Positions 17,541 to 25,123 of a stretch of 53,948 nucleotides of DNA are shown in pieces. The notes under the pieces are model-generated. The model worked only from the letters and a program-made list of their open reading frames with translations. It searched no databases and was not told the DNA's origin. The stretch comes from Curtobacterium sp. VKM Ac-1376. GTDB lineage: Bacteria > Actinomycetota > Actinomycetes > Actinomycetales > Microbacteriaceae. Position 1 is the stretch's first letter; each line of letters starts with the position of its first letter. The stretch is taken from contig NZ_JADKRV010000016.1 in NCBI RefSeq assembly GCF_015351025.1, forward strand, positions 1-53,948. Reading direction: 5' to 3'. Position numbers and translations under genes: made by a program.

Positions 17541-18200
17541 TCAGTCAACTGTAGCCCGGAAGACCCGGGTGGTCTCGTCGACCACACCGTCCCCGAGCTC
17601 GAGCACCTCGACGTCGGAGAGGCGCTTCCGGAGGATGACCTTCCGAGCCTTCTCGATCTCTTCGTCGACCCGAGCACCCTTCATCAGGATGAGCTGCCCG
17701 CCAGAGCGGACCAACGGGACGGTGAGGGGGATGAGCTTCGAGAGCGCACTGACGGCACGTGCGGTGACCTGGTCCACGACGACCTCGTCGGTCACGTCCT
17801 CGGCACGGCCTCGGAGGACCGTGACGTTCTGCAGCCCGAGCCTCTCCGCCTCACCCTGGAGCCAGTCGGTCCGACGCTCCATCGGCTCGATCAGGACGAA
17901 CTCCACGTCCGGCCGGGCGATCGCGAGCACGAGACCCGGCAATCCTGCGCCCGAGCCGACGTCGGCAACGCGACCACGGGCCTCCAGGAGGGGTGCCAGC
18001 AATACCGAATTGAGGATGTGTCGCGTCCAGAGGCGGGGAAGCTCGAGTGGGCCGATCAGGCCCAGCTCTTCACCGCGCCGAGCCAGCTCGTTCGTGAACG
18101 AGCGTGCGACGTCGATCTGCTCACCGAAGAGGCTCGCCGCGGCGGCCGGCTCGGCCTCGAGCACCGGTGCCGCATCCGTGGGAGCGGATGGATCCGTCAT
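17541..18200 (-). CDS. rsmG: 16S rRNA (guanine527-N7)-methyltransferase RsmG
   Basis: SAM-dependent methyltransferase that modifies 16S rRNA in the decoding region; loss gives low-level streptomycin resistance in bacteria. The 219 residues include the SAM-binding VADVGSGAGLPGLVLA and the VFVLIEPMERRTDWL-type acidic loop (here VEFVLIEPMERR). Also present are VTARAVSALSKL and LMKGARVDEEI, all typical of the family. The ATG at 18200 overlaps the khpB stop as ATGA, so translation is coupled to khpB. Confidence 0.95.
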   Translation of the reverse strand: MTDPSAPTDAAPVLEAEPAAAASLFGEQIDVARSFTNELARRGEELGLIGPLELPRLWTRHILNSVLLAPLLEARGRVADVGSGAGLPGLVLAIARPDVEFVLIEPMERRTDWLQGEAERLGLQNVTVLRGRAEDVTDEVVVDQVTARAVSALSKLIPLTVPLVRSGGQLILMKGARVDEEIEKARKVILRKRLSDVEVLELGDGVVDETTRVFRATVD

Positions 18201-18721
18201 CGGGTGACGACCGTGTGACGGTCCCGACCCTCACCCTCGGACTCCGAGTGGAAGCCCTTCTCGGCGACCAGGTCGTGCACCAGCTTGCGCTCGTACGACG
18301 ACATCGGGGGGAGTGCCGCTGACGTCGACCCTGCCTCGATACGCTCGACGGCGGTGTCGACCAGGCGCTGGAGCTCCTCGGCACGGGCGTCACGCGACCC
18401 ACCGACATCGAGGATGAGCCGGCTGAACTCGCCCGTCTCGGCCTGGACCGCGATGCGGGTGAGCTCCTGCAGCGCCGTCACCGTGTCCGGCTTGGAGAGC
18501 ACACGGAGTGCTTCGCCGTCGTCGGTGACCGACAGGTACACGCGACCGGCGCGCTCCTCGATCTCGATGTCGCCGTCGAGGTCGCAGATGTCGAGCAGTT
18601 CCTCGATGTAGTCCGCGGCGATGTCCGCTTCGTCGCGGGCGTCCTCAACGTCGGTCTCGATCTCGGTCTCGGCTGCGGCTTCGGTGGCGTCGACGGCCGC
18701 GGCGGTGTCCTGCTCGGTCAC
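18197..18721 (-). CDS. khpB: RNA-binding protein KhpB/Jag (KH and R3H domains)
   Basis: RNA-binding protein of 174 residues, often encoded next to yidC. The N-terminal 35 residues are acidic and alanine-rich. A KH-type region follows (about 35-100), then a C-terminal R3H domain with LPPMSSYERKLVHDLVAEKG and the ESEGEGRDRHTVV end characteristic of Jag. It starts at GTG 18721, immediately next to the yidC stop, and overlaps rsmG by four bases. Homologues act with KhpA on RNA and on cell elongation; that role is inferred from the family. Confidence 0.93.
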   Translation of the reverse strand: MTEQDTAAAVDATEAAAETEIETDVEDARDEADIAADYIEELLDICDLDGDIEIEERAGRVYLSVTDDGEALRVLSKPDTVTALQELTRIAVQAETGEFSRLILDVGGSRDARAEELQRLVDTAVERIEAGSTSAALPPMSSYERKLVHDLVAEKGFHSESEGEGRDRHTVVTR

Positions 18722-19690
18722 TTACTTCTTCCCGTTCTTCTTCGAGCGCTGCTTGCCGACCGGCTGCTGACGCTGGGTGGTGACGCGCACGGCCTCGATC
18801 TCGGCCGCGCTCGCGCCGGCACCTGCCTCGGCGAGGACCGGGGTGGCGGTCCCGCGACGCTGGGCCTTCTTCGCGAGGCGGGCCTCGCGAGCGAGGGCGG
18901 CCTCGGAACCCGGGGTGGGCATGCTGCGGATGACGAAGTACTGCTGCGCCATCGTCCAGACGTTCGAGGCGAGCCAGTAGAACATGACGCCGAGGGGGAA
19001 GCTGAGGCCCGAGATCACGAAGACCAGCGGGAGGATGTACAGCATCATCTTCTGCTGGCGGTACATCGGAGACTCCTTGGTCTCCGGCGACATGTTCTTG
19101 GCGACGAGCTGCAGCTGCGTGATGAACTGCGAGGCGGTCATCACGACGATCATGAAGCCCGCGATCGCACGGACTTCCCAGCCGGAGGCGTTCGTGAACG
19201 TCTCGTGCAGGGGCGCACCGAACAGGGCGGCGTTGCCGAACGACGCCGCGAGGTCGTTCGTGAGCAGGCCGATGCCCGTCTTGTTGATCTGTGCCTCGTG
19301 CAACACGGAGTAGAGCGAGAAGAAGATCGGCATCTGCAGCAGCAGTGGCAGGCAGGAGCTGAGCGGGTTGGTCCCCGTCTCCTTGTAGAGCGCCATCGTC
19401 TCGCGGCTCATGGCCTCACGCGAGAACTGGTCCTTCTTGCCCTTGTACTTGTCCTGGATCTTCTTCAGCTGCGGCGCGACCTCGAGCATGCGCCGCTGCG
19501 ACTTGATCTGCCGCACGAAGATCGGGATCAGTGCGGCGCGGACGACGAACGTCAGGAAGATGATCGAGAGCACCCAGGTGATGCCCGCACCCGGGTCCAG
19601 GCCGATGCTCTCGAAGATCCAGTGGAACCCGACGAGGATGGCCGAGACCACCCACTTGAGCGGCCAGAGGATCGTTCCGATGATGTCCAT
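18722..19690 (-). CDS. yidC: Membrane protein insertase YidC
   Basis: Polytopic membrane protein of 322 residues that inserts and folds membrane proteins with or without SecYEG. The first helix is near residues 10-30. ITWVLSIIFLTFVVRAALIP carries the conserved hydrophilic-groove arginine (FVVRAALIP). It continues KSQRRMLEVAPQLKKIQDKYKG, LPLLLQMPIFFSLYSVL, and further helices to about 250. The tail is rich in Lys/Arg (GKQRSKKNGKK) and likely contacts ribosomes. It lies between yidD (8 nt upstream) and khpB (adjacent), the usual rpmH-rnpA-yidD-yidC order. Confidence 0.96.
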   Translation of the reverse strand: MDIIGTILWPLKWVVSAILVGFHWIFESIGLDPGAGITWVLSIIFLTFVVRAALIPIFVRQIKSQRRMLEVAPQLKKIQDKYKGKKDQFSREAMSRETMALYKETGTNPLSSCLPLLLQMPIFFSLYSVLHEAQINKTGIGLLTNDLAASFGNAALFGAPLHETFTNASGWEVRAIAGFMIVVMTASQFITQLQLVAKNMSPETKESPMYRQQKMMLYILPLVFVISGLSFPLGVMFYWLASNVWTMAQQYFVIRSMPTPGSEAALAREARLAKKAQRRGTATPVLAEAGAGASAAEIEAVRVTTQRQQPVGKQRSKKNGKK

Positions 19691-19698
19691 GGGGACGG

Positions 19699-20082
19699 CT
19701 ACGCCTTTCGAGTGCGCTGGGGGAGCAGGACCGGCCGGGCCGTTCCGACCGCAGGGTGCGGCTGCTGCTGCGAGATCGGCGCGAGGACGAACCCGAACCG
19801 GTTGACGACGAACGGTCGACGACGTTCCTTCACGTCATCGATGCCACCAGCAGCCCAGGGGTTGCAGCGGGCGATGCGCCAGGCGCCCATGGCGGATCCG
19901 CGCACGACGCCGTACTGCTGGATCGCTCCGAGGGCGTACCGGGAGCACGACGGGTGGTAGCGGCAGACGTCGCCGTACAGCGGGGAGATCACCGCACGGT
20001 AGGCCCGGAGCACGACGACGCACGCGTTGCGTGGGAGCAACGCGACGACCCAGGCCAGCCGGGTCCACAGAGTGCGGTTCAT
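19699..20082 (-). CDS. yidD: Membrane protein insertion efficiency factor YidD
   Basis: Small membrane-associated protein that aids YidC-dependent insertion. The 127 residues hold the family signature YRAVISPLYGDVCRYHPSCSRYALGAIQQYG, whose cysteines and CRYHPSCS core are diagnostic, and GAWRIARCNPWAAGG. The ATG at 20082 overlaps the rnpA stop as ATGA; the longer frame to 20142 runs through rnpA and was rejected. The C-terminal tail beyond residue 95 is longer than in E. coli. Confidence 0.94.
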   Translation of the reverse strand: MNRTLWTRLAWVVALLPRNACVVVLRAYRAVISPLYGDVCRYHPSCSRYALGAIQQYGVVRGSAMGAWRIARCNPWAAGGIDDVKERRRPFVVNRFGFVLAPISQQQPHPAVGTARPVLLPQRTRKA

Positions 20083-20429
20083 GCTGCCTTCTCCACCCCG
20101 CGCGCGAAGGAGCGCGTGACGTCTTCGAGCAGGGTAGGCCATCCGGCCTGCGATGCGGCTGGCAGTACGCGGACCACCACGTCGAACCCCTCGGGGGTGT
20201 CGACGAGCAGGTCGTGCGCGATGGCCTTGAGCCGCCGCCTGATCAGATTCCGGGTCACGGCGTTGCCGACCGTCTTCGCGACGATGAAACCGAACCGCGT
20301 GGGCCCGACGTGCCCGCTCGACTGTCGGACCACGGACACGACGACGTGCGCCGTGGCGCTCTTGCGACCACGACGCACGACGTTCCGGTAGTCGTCCCCG
20401 CGGACGATGCGGTTGGCGCTGGCCAACAC
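20079..20429 (-). CDS. rnpA: Ribonuclease P protein component
   Basis: Protein subunit of RNase P, which assists the catalytic RNA in trimming tRNA 5' leaders. The 116 residues contain RIVRGDDYRNVVRRGRKS, RFGFIVAKTVGNAVTRN and the basic LIRRRLKAI (the conserved RNR region). The start is GTG 20429. It sits between rpmH and yidD. A small hairpin separates it from rpmH. Confidence 0.95.
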   Translation of the reverse strand: MLASANRIVRGDDYRNVVRRGRKSATAHVVVSVVRQSSGHVGPTRFGFIVAKTVGNAVTRNLIRRRLKAIAHDLLVDTPEGFDVVVRVLPAASQAGWPTLLEDVTRSFARGVEKAA

Positions 20430-20457
20430 TGCGACGCCGGGGTCAGACCGAGGACCG

Positions 20458-20478
20458 GATCAGGCGATCAGCCTGATC
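20458..20478 (-). promoter_or_regulatory. Hairpin overlapping the rpmH stop
   Basis: GATCAGGC (20458-20465) and its perfect complement (20471-20478) close a 5-nt loop, overlapping the rpmH stop codon and preceding rnpA. It may act as an attenuator or RNA-processing site setting the rpmH:rnpA ratio (inference). Confidence 0.45.
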
Positions 20479-20614
20479 AGGCCGACAGCTCGGTACGGCC
20501 CTTGGCGCGACGCGCCGCCAGGATGCTGCGGCCGGCACGGGTCCGCATGCGGAGGCGGAAGCCGTGCTTCTTGGCGCGGCGACGGTTGTTGGGCTGGAAG
20601 GTGCGCTTGCTCAT
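20477..20614 (-). CDS. rpmH: 50S ribosomal protein L34
   Basis: Small, very basic large-subunit protein of 45 residues. It begins [20 protein letters not shown] and continues with [20 protein letters not shown], the invariant family sequence. It is first in the minus-strand operon running through rnpA, yidD, yidC, khpB and rsmG to parAB. A good promoter (TTGACC, 17 bp, TACCGT) lies about 107 nt upstream. Confidence 0.97.
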   Translation of the reverse strand: MSKRTFQPNNRRRAKKHGFRLRMRTRAGRSILAARRAKGRTELSA

Positions 20615-20720
20615 GATGTTCTCCACACGGCTGCTCGCGGCGAGCCGTCACGTATGTGTAGCCGTCCGGGTGTCGAACGACGCAGATGGGCGCGACCAAA
20701 GGGCCGCAGTCAACTGGTTA

Positions 20721-20749
20721 ACGGTACGTGACAGCAGCGAGCAGGTCAA
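20721..20749 (-). promoter_or_regulatory. Promoter of rpmH operon
   Basis: On the minus strand, -35 TTGACC (20744-20749) and -10 TACCGT (20721-20726) with an exact 17-bp spacer. The -10 overlaps a GTTAAC motif that also recurs in oriC. Confidence 0.7.
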
Positions 20750-20852
20750 ACCCTGCTCGGACCGGTGACCCCGATGACCATCGCTCCGGTCACCCGAGCC
20801 CATTCTCCACATTGGGGACAACTTCCGTTCGGTACGACCCGGTCCGGTCCTT

Positions 20853-20947
20853 TACAGTGGTGTGATCGATCGGCTCCGTGGCCCGCCACGACAGGGAAGT
20901 GCTCCTGTCGGACGACTCGGAACGATCGTGGACAACACTGTGGACAA
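20853..20947 (+). promoter_or_regulatory. dnaA upstream region: -10-like box and DnaA boxes
   Basis: TACAGT (20853-20858) resembles a -10. Downstream, TGTGGACAA (20939-20947) is a perfect actinobacterial DnaA box (TTGTCCACA on the other strand), and CGTGGACAA (20927-20935) is a near match in the same orientation. Both lie in the dnaA leader, suggesting autorepression. No gene was found in 20615-21126. Confidence 0.5.
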
Positions 20948-21126
20948 CCCTGTGGGAACCTCCGCGGCAACGAGGCGTCGACGAAGCCCTCGAAGCCACC
21001 GACGATCCGCCGGCGACGACCTGGTCCGAGTGCGGTCCCAGAGGACGCCACGGCATGTCCGACCCCGCAGGACACACCCTCGTCCGGCAGCGAACGCACG
21101 ACACGACCCCTGGAGACGAGCGCGAC

Positions 21127-22581
21127 ATGACGATGGCCGCCGACCCCGTCGAGGACCTCTGGTCATCCGTCCTCGGACTCCTCGCCGAGGACCCTCGCAT
21201 CACCCCGCAGCTCCACGGCTTCCTGAACCTGGTCGAGCCGAAGGGCGTCCTCGCGGGCACCCTCTACCTCGAGGTGCCGAACGACCTGACCCGGGGCATG
21301 CTCGAACAGCGCATCCGCATCCCGATCACCGAGGCCGTGGGCCGCATCGGCGACGACTCGGTCGCGAACTTCGCCATCACGGTGAACCCGGACATGGCGT
21401 CGGAGCCGCGCGTCGACCCGAACGTCCCCGAGTACGCCGAGCCCGTGCGGGAAGCCGTCGAGCAGAGCGCGGCACCGCGGCAGTACATCGAGGCGCCGTT
21501 CGTCCCGAGCCAGACCGATTCGCCGGGTACCAGCGGTCGGCCCGAGTCGCGGCTCAACCCGAAGTACAACTTCGACAACTTCGTCATCGGTTCGTCGAAC
21601 CGTTTCGCGCACGCCGCAGCGGTCGCCGTGGCCGAGGCACCCGCCAAGGCGTACAACCCCCTCTTCATCTACGGGGACTCGGGACTCGGCAAGACCCACC
21701 TGCTCCACGCCATCGGGCACTACGCCGAGAGCCTCTACCCGGGGATCCGCGTCCGGTACGTGTCGAGCGAGGAGTTCACCAACGACTTCATCAACTCGAT
21801 CGCGAACAACCGGTCGAACCAGTTCCAGCAGCGCTACCGCGACATCGACATCCTGCTCATCGACGACATCCAGTTCCTGCAGGGGAAGGACTCGACGCAG
21901 GAGGCCTTCTTCCACACGTTCAACACGCTGCACGACCACAACAAGCAGGTCGTCATCACGTCGGACGTGGCGCCGAAGCACCTCACCGGGTTCGAGGACC
22001 GGATGCGATCCCGCTTCGAGTGGGGTCTGATCACCGACGTGCAGGCCCCCGAACTCGAGACGCGCATCGCGATCCTCCGCAAGAAGGCGCAGTCCGACCA
22101 CCTGCAGGTTCCCGACGACATCCTCGAGTTCATGGCGTCCAAGGTGTCGAGCAACATCCGGGAGCTCGAGGGGACGCTCATCCGCGTCACCGCGTTCGCG
22201 AGCCTGAACCGGACGGCCGTCGACATGGCCCTCGTGCAGACCGTGCTCAAGGACCTCATCACCCTCGACGAGGACAACGTCGTCGCGCCGACGGACATCA
22301 TCAACCACACCGCTGAGTACTTCAAGCTCTCCGTCGACGACCTCTACGGGTCCTCCCGCTCGCAGGCGATCGCCACCGCGCGACAGATCGCGATGTACCT
22401 CTGCCGTGAGCTGACGAGCCTGTCCCTGCCCAAGATCGGGCAGCTGTTCGGCAACCGGGACCACACCACCGTGATGTACGCCAACAAGAAGATCACCGAG
22501 CTCATGAAGGAACGTCGGTCGATCTACAACCAGGTGACCGAGCTCACCAGCCGCATCAAACAGGACCGCCGCTACCGCTAG
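21127..22581 (+). CDS. dnaA: Chromosomal replication initiator protein DnaA
   Basis: AAA+ ATPase that binds DnaA boxes and melts the origin. The chosen product has 484 residues. Domain I is at the N-terminus (DPVEDLWSSVLGLLAEDPRI), then a flexible linker (about 85-145). The AAA+ core begins NFVIGSSNRFAHAAA, with Walker A GDSGLGKTHLLHA near 183 and Walker B LLIDDIQFLQ near 243. The C-terminal helix-turn-helix carries DHTTVMYANKKI. ATG 21127 has GGAGA 10 nt upstream; ATG 21133 is an alternative. A longer frame to 20878 crosses DnaA boxes and was rejected. oriC follows directly. Confidence 0.97.
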   Translation: MTMAADPVEDLWSSVLGLLAEDPRITPQLHGFLNLVEPKGVLAGTLYLEVPNDLTRGMLEQRIRIPITEAVGRIGDDSVANFAITVNPDMASEPRVDPNVPEYAEPVREAVEQSAAPRQYIEAPFVPSQTDSPGTSGRPESRLNPKYNFDNFVIGSSNRFAHAAAVAVAEAPAKAYNPLFIYGDSGLGKTHLLHAIGHYAESLYPGIRVRYVSSEEFTNDFINSIANNRSNQFQQRYRDIDILLIDDIQFLQGKDSTQEAFFHTFNTLHDHNKQVVITSDVAPKHLTGFEDRMRSRFEWGLITDVQAPELETRIAILRKKAQSDHLQVPDDILEFMASKVSSNIRELEGTLIRVTAFASLNRTAVDMALVQTVLKDLITLDEDNVVAPTDIINHTAEYFKLSVDDLYGSSRSQAIATARQIAMYLCRELTSLSLPKIGQLFGNRDHTTVMYANKKITELMKERRSIYNQVTELTSRIKQDRRYR

Positions 22582-22987
22582 ATCGGCCCGTTCCCGGTGC
22601 CGTCCACCATCTGAGACGGTTCCAAGCGCCGGACTTCTCACAGTGTGGATAGCCTGTGGATAACTGTGGAGGACACGCCGCCCGGTTGTTCACAGGTGAG
22701 GGGTCACATGTGGAAACTGGGGATGGAAGTGGATAGATGAGAAAAATTCATCCCGTTAACGCTCACAGGCCTCCCACAAGTCACAACGGTGTAGTTCCCT
22801 ACGCCTGAGCGGGATGCACAGGGTTATCCACAGTGTGCACAGGCGTTAACACCATTACTCCTGGTTAACGATTGATCTCTGCGGGACAACCTTGTGGACG
22901 GCGGGATGACAAGAAATCCGGCCTTCGTCCGCCTGTGCCAGAATGGGGCGGCCGGACAGTCCAAGCCGATCGACAGGGGTTCCAGCT
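22582..22987. other. oriC: Replication origin oriC
   Basis: The dnaA-dnaN gap holds perfect DnaA boxes TGTGGATAA (22655-22663) and TTATCCACA (22824-22832). Near matches are TGTGGATAG (22644), TGTGGAGGA (22665), TTGTTCACA (22686), TGTGGAAAC (22709) and TGTGGACGG (22893). An AT-rich stretch around 22736-22760 includes the hairpin GATGA-GAAAAAT-TCATC and is the likeliest unwinding element. GTTAAC occurs three times (22755, 22845, 22864). Two box groups flank the AT-rich part. Confidence 0.88.
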
Positions 22988-24133
22988 GTGAAGTTCGAGG
23001 TCAACCGGGACGTCTTCTCCGAAGCCGTCTCCTTCGCAGTGAAGCTCCTCCCGCAGCGCACGACCCTCCCGATCCTGTCGGGTGTCCTCATCCACGCCGA
23101 GGGAGATCGTCTGACCCTGTCGTCGTTCGACTACGAGGTCTCGGCACAGACGTCCATCTCGGCACAGATCGACGAGCCGGGCACGGTCCTGGTGTCCGGC
23201 CGCCTGCTCAACGACATCGCGAGCCGGCTTCCGAACGCGCCGGTGTCGTTCACGACCGAGGACGCCAAGATCTCGGTCAGCTGTGGTTCGGCGCACTTCA
23301 CACTGCTGTCGATGCCGGTCGAGGAGTACCCGACGCTGCCCGAGATCGGTCCGCAGACGGGGGTCATCCCCGGTGACGCTTTCTCCGAGGCCGTGTCCCA
23401 GGTAGCCGTCGCCGCCAGCCGCGACGACGTCACTCCGGTCATCACCGGTGTCCAGCTCGAGGTCGGCGACAACGACCTCTCCTTGATCGCGACAGACCGC
23501 TACCGCGTCGCCGTCCGCACCATTGCATGGGACTCCGGCCGTGTCGGCTCCGACCCGCTGCACGCGTTGGTCCCGGCGCGCACCCTGCAGGAGGTCGGAC
23601 GTACGTTCGGCTCGGCGTCCACGGTCTCCGTGTCGATCACCGGGAGCTCGGACCGCGAGCTCATCGCGTTCCACGCCGACGACAAGACCGTGACCTCGCT
23701 GCTCATCAAGGGCAACTACCCGCCGGTCCGCCGGCTCTTCCCCGAGACCGTCAACGACCACGCGGTGATCAACACCGCCGAGCTCGTCGAAGCGGTTCGA
23801 CGGGTCTCCCTCGTCCTGGAGCGCGAAGCGGCGCTCCGGTTCTCCTTCACGGTCGACGGGCTCACGCTCGAGGCGATCGGATCCGAGCAAGCGCAGGCAT
23901 CAGAGTCGATCAGCGCGCTGTTGACCGGCGAGGAAACGGTGGTCTCGTTGAAGCCCGCCTTCCTCCTGGACGGACTGAACGCGGTGCACTCCGAGTTCGT
24001 CCGTATCTCCTTCACCAAGACGGAGAACCCCAACAAGCCGGGCCCGGTGCTGATCACCGGCCAGACTTCGCAAGATGCCGCAGCCACCGATGGATACCGG
24101 TACCTGCTGCAGCCGAACCTGCTGCTGCGATAG
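22988..24133 (+). CDS. dnaN: DNA polymerase III beta subunit (sliding clamp)
   Basis: Ring-shaped processivity clamp that tethers polymerase III to DNA. The 381 residues show the three-fold clamp repeat, starting MKFEVNRDVFSEAVSFAVKLLP, with TLPILSGVLIHAEGDRLTL, the central domain VIPGDAFSEAVSQVAVAAS and RDDVTPVITGVQLEV, and the C-terminal domain. The start is GTG 22988, with AGGGG 8 nt upstream. The frame extends to 22943 without similarity. The C-terminus PNLLLR is slightly extended compared with the usual MPMRL-type end. It is first of the dnaN-gnd-recF-dciA run. Confidence 0.97.
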   Translation: MKFEVNRDVFSEAVSFAVKLLPQRTTLPILSGVLIHAEGDRLTLSSFDYEVSAQTSISAQIDEPGTVLVSGRLLNDIASRLPNAPVSFTTEDAKISVSCGSAHFTLLSMPVEEYPTLPEIGPQTGVIPGDAFSEAVSQVAVAASRDDVTPVITGVQLEVGDNDLSLIATDRYRVAVRTIAWDSGRVGSDPLHALVPARTLQEVGRTFGSASTVSVSITGSSDRELIAFHADDKTVTSLLIKGNYPPVRRLFPETVNDHAVINTAELVEAVRRVSLVLEREAALRFSFTVDGLTLEAIGSEQAQASESISALLTGEETVVSLKPAFLLDGLNAVHSEFVRISFTKTENPNKPGPVLITGQTSQDAAATDGYRYLLQPNLLLR

Positions 24134-24204
24134 GCACAACAGGCAACCTGCGCTGGCGCACACCACCGGCAGCTTCAGCGCGACGACGAACAGAAGAGGA
24201 AATC

Positions 24205-25092
24205 ATGCACATCGGTCTTGTCGGCCTTGGTCGCATGGGCAACAACATGCGTGCCCGTCTCCGCAACGCAGGGATCGAGGTCACCGGTTACGACGCCAAC
24301 CCCGCCGTTTCCGACGTCGCCGACCTCGGCGCCCTCGCCGCCGCCCTCCCCGAGGGCCAGCGTCTCGTGTGGGTCATGGTCCCGCACGGCAAGATCACCG
24401 ACGACGTGATCACGGACCTCGCCGGCGTCCTGAACGAGGGCGATCTGGTCATCGACGGCGGCAACTCGAAGTGGTTGGACGACACCAAGCACGCCGAGCA
24501 GCTCGGTGCGCGCGGCATCCGCTACATGGACGTCGGCGTCTCCGGTGGTGTCTGGGGCAAGGACAACGGCTACGGCCTGATGGTCGGAGGTGACGCTGCG
24601 GACGTCGAGTTCGCGATGCCCGTCTTCGACGCGCTCCGCCCCGAGGGCCCTCGTGAAGAGGGCTTCTCGCACGCCGGCCCGATCGGTGCCGGTCACTACG
24701 CCAAGATGGTCCACAACGGCATCGAGTACGCGATCATGCAGGCGTACGGCGAGGGCTACGAGCTCCTCGAGGCCAAGGACATCATCAACGACGTCCCCGC
24801 CGTCTTCGCAGGTTGGCAGCGCGGCACGGTCGTCCGCTCCTGGCTGCTCGACCTGATGGTGCTCGCGCTGAACGAGGACCCGAAGCTCGAGGCGATCGAG
24901 GGCTACGTCGAGGACTCCGGCGAGGGCCGCTGGACGGTCGAAGAAGCCATCGAGCACGCCGTCCCGATGCCGACGATCTCGGCGTCGATCTTCGCGCGCT
25001 TCGTCTCGCGGCAGGGCAGCGGTTCGCCGACGATGAAGGCCGTCGCGGCGCTCCGCAACCAGTTCGGCGGTCACGCCGTCAAGAAGTCCTAG
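24205..25092 (+). CDS. gnd: 6-phosphogluconate dehydrogenase, decarboxylating
   Basis: Oxidises 6-phosphogluconate to ribulose 5-phosphate in the pentose phosphate pathway. At 295 residues it is the short, GndA-like form rather than the 470-residue enzyme. The dinucleotide-binding GLVGLGRMGNNM is at residues 4-15, the substrate motif VIDGGNSKWLDD follows, and the catalytic lysine region is GAGHYAKMVHNGIEYAIMQ. An AGAGGA ribosome site precedes ATG 24205. Its place between dnaN and recF is conserved in several actinobacteria, though no direct role in replication is known. Confidence 0.95.
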   Translation: MHIGLVGLGRMGNNMRARLRNAGIEVTGYDANPAVSDVADLGALAAALPEGQRLVWVMVPHGKITDDVITDLAGVLNEGDLVIDGGNSKWLDDTKHAEQLGARGIRYMDVGVSGGVWGKDNGYGLMVGGDAADVEFAMPVFDALRPEGPREEGFSHAGPIGAGHYAKMVHNGIEYAIMQAYGEGYELLEAKDIINDVPAVFAGWQRGTVVRSWLLDLMVLALNEDPKLEAIEGYVEDSGEGRWTVEEAIEHAVPMPTISASIFARFVSRQGSGSPTMKAVAALRNQFGGHAVKKS

Positions 25093-25123
25093 GACCCCCC
25101 GGGGGAACCCGGACTCGGCCCGC

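Noticed and set aside
22700..22800. Possible CRISPR-like short repeats (TGTGGA, GTTAAC) in the origin
   Set aside because: Repeats are 6-9 bases, irregularly spaced and fit DnaA boxes; no CRISPR repeat-spacer structure or cas gene is in the window.
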